Below, piece after piece: positions 6,121-7,776 of a DNA stretch of 7,776 nucleotides. The notes beneath the pieces are model-generated. The model was not told the origin of the DNA, ran no database searches, and saw only the letters and a list, made by a program, of their open reading frames with translations. Source of the DNA: Bacillota bacterium (GTDB lineage Bacteria; Bacillota; DTU030). The first letter of the stretch is position 1. Every line of letters starts with the position of its first letter. Location: assembly GCA_012841005.1 (NCBI GenBank), contig DUVO01000259.1, positions 1 to 7,776 on the forward strand, in the 5' to 3' direction. The translations under genes were made by a program, and so were the position numbers.

Positions 6121-6993
6121 GATACCATTAAAAAGCCCTTGGGCTACCAGCTGGCGGAAATCAACATCACGCAGCAAACCTTCGTCGAGGCGATGGGAAA
6201 TACAAGCAGTTTCTACGAGGGCGGCGGGGACCGGTAATTCCCGCAGGAGGGTCATATTGACAGGTCTAATACCATGGGAGGGGATGCTAATTTTACGGTG
6301 CATTTCCTGTTCCAGGCAGCCGGCCAGGAATTCATTCCTTTGGTTGCCCAAGTAGTACCGGATCCGGAAGCCTGACTGGGGTTTTCTTTTTTTAACCCAG
6401 GTGGCAATACTGAGAAAAAGAGTTGGTTTTAATTCACGGCACAATTGGATCCGGTCGGTAACAGGTACATAATAGTTATCCAGCCTGGTAAAATTGACCC
6501 TTGCCTTTACGCTGGTCAAAAGCTGGGCCAGGCGCCGGGCTATGTCCAGGGTGGGGATGTGTTCCGGCAGTCCTGTCGGGCTTACGGCGCCCTTTTTTTC
6601 CCCATCCCAGGAGGGGTCTAGCACTACATGTTGGTTATGATAATAGCCCAGTAAAGGGTAACGATCCTGGTCGATGACCAACCGGTGGGGGAGACCGGCA
6701 ATTTCCGCCACTGTAGAGGTGCTCTCATCTAAAGTAGTGATTATGATCTGAGGTCTTCCTGCCCCGTCGGTTGTGACCGAAACAGTTGTGATCAGACCGT
6801 CAAAGACGTTAATTATGCCGGGGGGCATGTTGAGCTTTGCCCCGGGTAGGGACAAGATGGTCTTCTCCTTCTTCTGCTCAATATTCCAATTCAGGGGTGC
6901 TGTGGCCTCCAGGATAATGCGGGAGGGGGGGCAGGCAAAGGAACCGGGGGGACCATAAAGGCCTGTGCGGATGTTAGTCAAATATGGTAACAA
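6088..6993 (-). CDS. Amidase_3-like protein with AMIN-like domain, zinc site degenerate
   Basis: The 301-residue product resembles N-acetylmuramoyl-L-alanine amidases of the CwlD/AmiC type, which cut the MurNAc-L-Ala bond in peptidoglycan. An AMIN-like beta domain covers about 24-108 and the Amidase_3 domain about 120-295. The order of fold landmarks is kept: VVLDP at 123-127, Glu144, FTRLD at 168-172, LFLSI at 192-196 and ALVETACIS at 258-266. Glu144 fits a zinc ligand and Glu261 the catalytic glutamate. The family's GHGG histidine is replaced (Asp126-Pro-Ser-Trp129-Asp) and the SIHAN histidine is Ala197, so two of three zinc ligands are missing. No signal peptide is visible. The start is a TTG at 6993, nine bases after AAGGAGG (7003-7009). 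The frame stays open upstream to 7371 but that part overlaps the divergent gene. A binding or regulatory role rather than catalysis is my inference. The C-terminus is set by a tandem duplication. Confidence 0.8.
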   Translation of the reverse strand: MLPYLTNIRTGLYGPPGSFACPPSRIILEATAPLNWNIEQKKEKTILSLPGAKLNMPPGIINVFDGLITTVSVTTDGAGRPQIIITTLDESTSTVAEIAGLPHRLVIDQDRYPLLGYYHNQHVVLDPSWDGEKKGAVSPTGLPEHIPTLDIARRLAQLLTSVKARVNFTRLDNYYVPVTDRIQLCRELKPTLFLSIATWVKKRKPQSGFRIRYYLGNQRNEFLAGCLEQEMHRKISIPSHGIRPVNMTLLRELPVPAALVETACISHRLDEGLLRDVDFRQLVAQGLFNGISQYLRSKVNI

Positions 6994-7140
6994 GGACGCA
7001 AACCTCCTTCGACAACAATCCCTTATTAATAGATATGAAGTTTGAGTGAAGAACATCCTCTTGTTTGCGCCAGGGACAAAACTTTGACTAAGTGAATAAT
7101 ATGGAGTACTCCAGAAGTAATTGTTGGGATATTTTGGCTG
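6994..7140. promoter_or_regulatory. Divergent intergenic region between the amidase-like and CofE-like genes
   Basis: About 147 bases separate two divergent starts, so promoters for both directions are expected here. The region is AT-richer than the flanking genes. A weak - strand candidate is TTCACT followed 16 bases later by TAATAA, just upstream of the AAGGAGG. On the + strand, TTGACT at 7084-7089 fits a -35 box, but no good -10 box follows at 16-18 bases. No clear operator repeat was found. Confidence 0.3.
7003..7009 (-). promoter_or_regulatory. Ribosome binding site selecting a TTG start
   Basis: On the - strand AAGGAGG precedes the TTG at 6993 by nine bases. No in-frame ATG exists near it, and the upstream ATG codons in this frame lack such a site, so this decides the start of the amidase-like gene. 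Confidence 0.7.
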
Positions 7141-7776
7141 TTGGAGGTGGTAACAACGGCAGCAAAAATAGCCATCAGAACCCATCTTATAACCCCGGAG
7201 GACAACATCGTGGAGGTGGTAGAAAACTATACAAAGAATATCGCGGAAGCAGGGGATTTGATCGCTGTCTGTGAAAGTGTGGTGGCCATTACCCAAGGCC
7301 GCATAGTCCAGCCTGAAGAGGTGAAGGCCGGGAGCCTGGCCAGGTTTCTCTGCCGCTTTACAGCCCGGCATGGCAGTTTAACCTCCCCGGCCGGGATGCA
7401 ACTGGCCATCAATGAAGCCGGCCGGTGCCGGATTCTCTTGGGGGCAGCCTTGGGTGCTGTGGGAAAAATCACGGGGCAAAAGGGTCTGTTCTATTATATT
7501 GCCGGACGGCAGGTGGCACTGATCGATGATGTGGCCGGGACCATGCCGCCCTTTGAAGGCTATATTGTTTTGGGGCCCAAAAATGCTGCCCGGATAGCCC
7601 GGGCTGTCTGGGAGCGAACGGGGGTAGATACGGTTATTGTCGATGTAAATGACCTGGGTTGTGTTGACATCGTAGGTGCCTCCCCCGGTGTTAAACACTA
7701 TCTGGTGAAAGGTCTTCTGGAGGATAACCCCAGTGGGAATTATGCTCAGCAGACACCCATTACCTTGATCAAGGAT
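7141..7776 (+). CDS. F420-0:gamma-glutamyl ligase (CofE)-like protein, 3' end cut off by the window
   Basis: An open frame without stop runs to the right edge, 212 codons from the TTG at 7141. Its sequence fits the F420_ligase (CofE) superfamily, whose studied members add glutamate to F420-0 using GTP. Recognisable stretches, numbered from that TTG: RTHLITPEDNIVEVV at 13-27, AGDLIAVCESVVAITQGR at 37-54, ALIDDVAGTMPPFEGYIVLGP at 126-146, IVDVNDLGCVDI at 166-177 and DNPSGNYAQQTPI at 195-207. This pattern belongs to the uncharacterised Firmicute branch rather than to the classical methanogen or actinobacterial CofE. The start is uncertain. The frame is open back to 7096, there is no ATG before residue 86, and TTG 7141 and GTG 7147 both lack a good ribosome binding site. 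TTG 7141 places about 12 residues before the conserved region. Most Firmicutes do not make F420, so the glutamylated substrate, if any, is unknown. It is divergent from the amidase-like gene. Confidence 0.78.
   Translation, partial: MEVVTTAAKIAIRTHLITPEDNIVEVVENYTKNIAEAGDLIAVCESVVAITQGRIVQPEEVKAGSLARFLCRFTARHGSLTSPAGMQLAINEAGRCRILLGAALGAVGKITGQKGLFYYIAGRQVALIDDVAGTMPPFEGYIVLGPKNAARIARAVWERTGVDTVIVDVNDLGCVDIVGASPGVKHYLVKGLLEDNPSGNYAQQTPITLIKD

Noticed and set aside
7092..7274. A 60-codon + strand frame overlapping the CofE-like start
   Set aside because: Its Gly/Asn-rich product is an out-of-frame reading of the conserved CofE-like coding sequence.
6994..7371. N-terminal extension of the amidase-like frame to 7371
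   Set aside because: It overlaps the 5' half of the CofE-like gene on the opposite strand and shows no domain or signal peptide. The TTG at 6993 has a strong ribosome binding site.

Overview
The window looks like a piece of a chromosome from an anaerobic, Gram-positive, probably spore-forming Clostridia-type Firmicute (inference). The supporting signs are strong AGGAGG-type ribosome binding sites, a TTG start, two lipoproteins with Gram-positive style lipoboxes, a DacF-like carboxypeptidase, an AMIN/Amidase_3-type cell-wall protein and an extracytoplasmic flavoprotein next to apbE. No mobile element, tRNA, rRNA or CRISPR array was seen. The species cannot be named from this sequence alone.

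Layout. On the + strand, 1-2929 holds three closely packed genes: the 3' part of a magnesium transporter (mgtE), a secreted D-Ala-D-Ala carboxypeptidase, and a methylated-DNA-cysteine methyltransferase (ogt). The run ends in a long, symmetrical hairpin (2927-2983) that probably terminates transcription from both sides. The next three genes lie on the - strand. Reading from their 5' side, these are an AMIN/Amidase_3-like protein (6993-6088), a lipoprotein FAD-dependent reductase-like protein (5763-4291) and an FAD:protein FMN transferase lipoprotein, apbE (4093-2990). A strong hairpin at 4138-4188 sits between the reductase-like gene and apbE. Divergent from the amidase-like gene, a + strand gene of the F420-0:glutamate ligase (CofE) superfamily starts near 7141 and runs off the right edge.

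How the genes fit together. The reductase-like lipoprotein and ApbE suggest extracytoplasmic flavin-based redox chemistry. The reductase-like protein has no FMN-binding domain and appears to lack the fumarate-reductase catalytic residues, so its substrate and the protein flavinylated by ApbE are both open. The most unusual locus is the divergent pair at the right. The amidase-like protein keeps the fold's landmarks but has lost two of the three zinc-ligand positions and has no visible signal peptide. A perfect 20-bp tandem duplication sets its stop codon. Its divergent neighbour is a CofE-like protein in a genome type that usually does not make F420.
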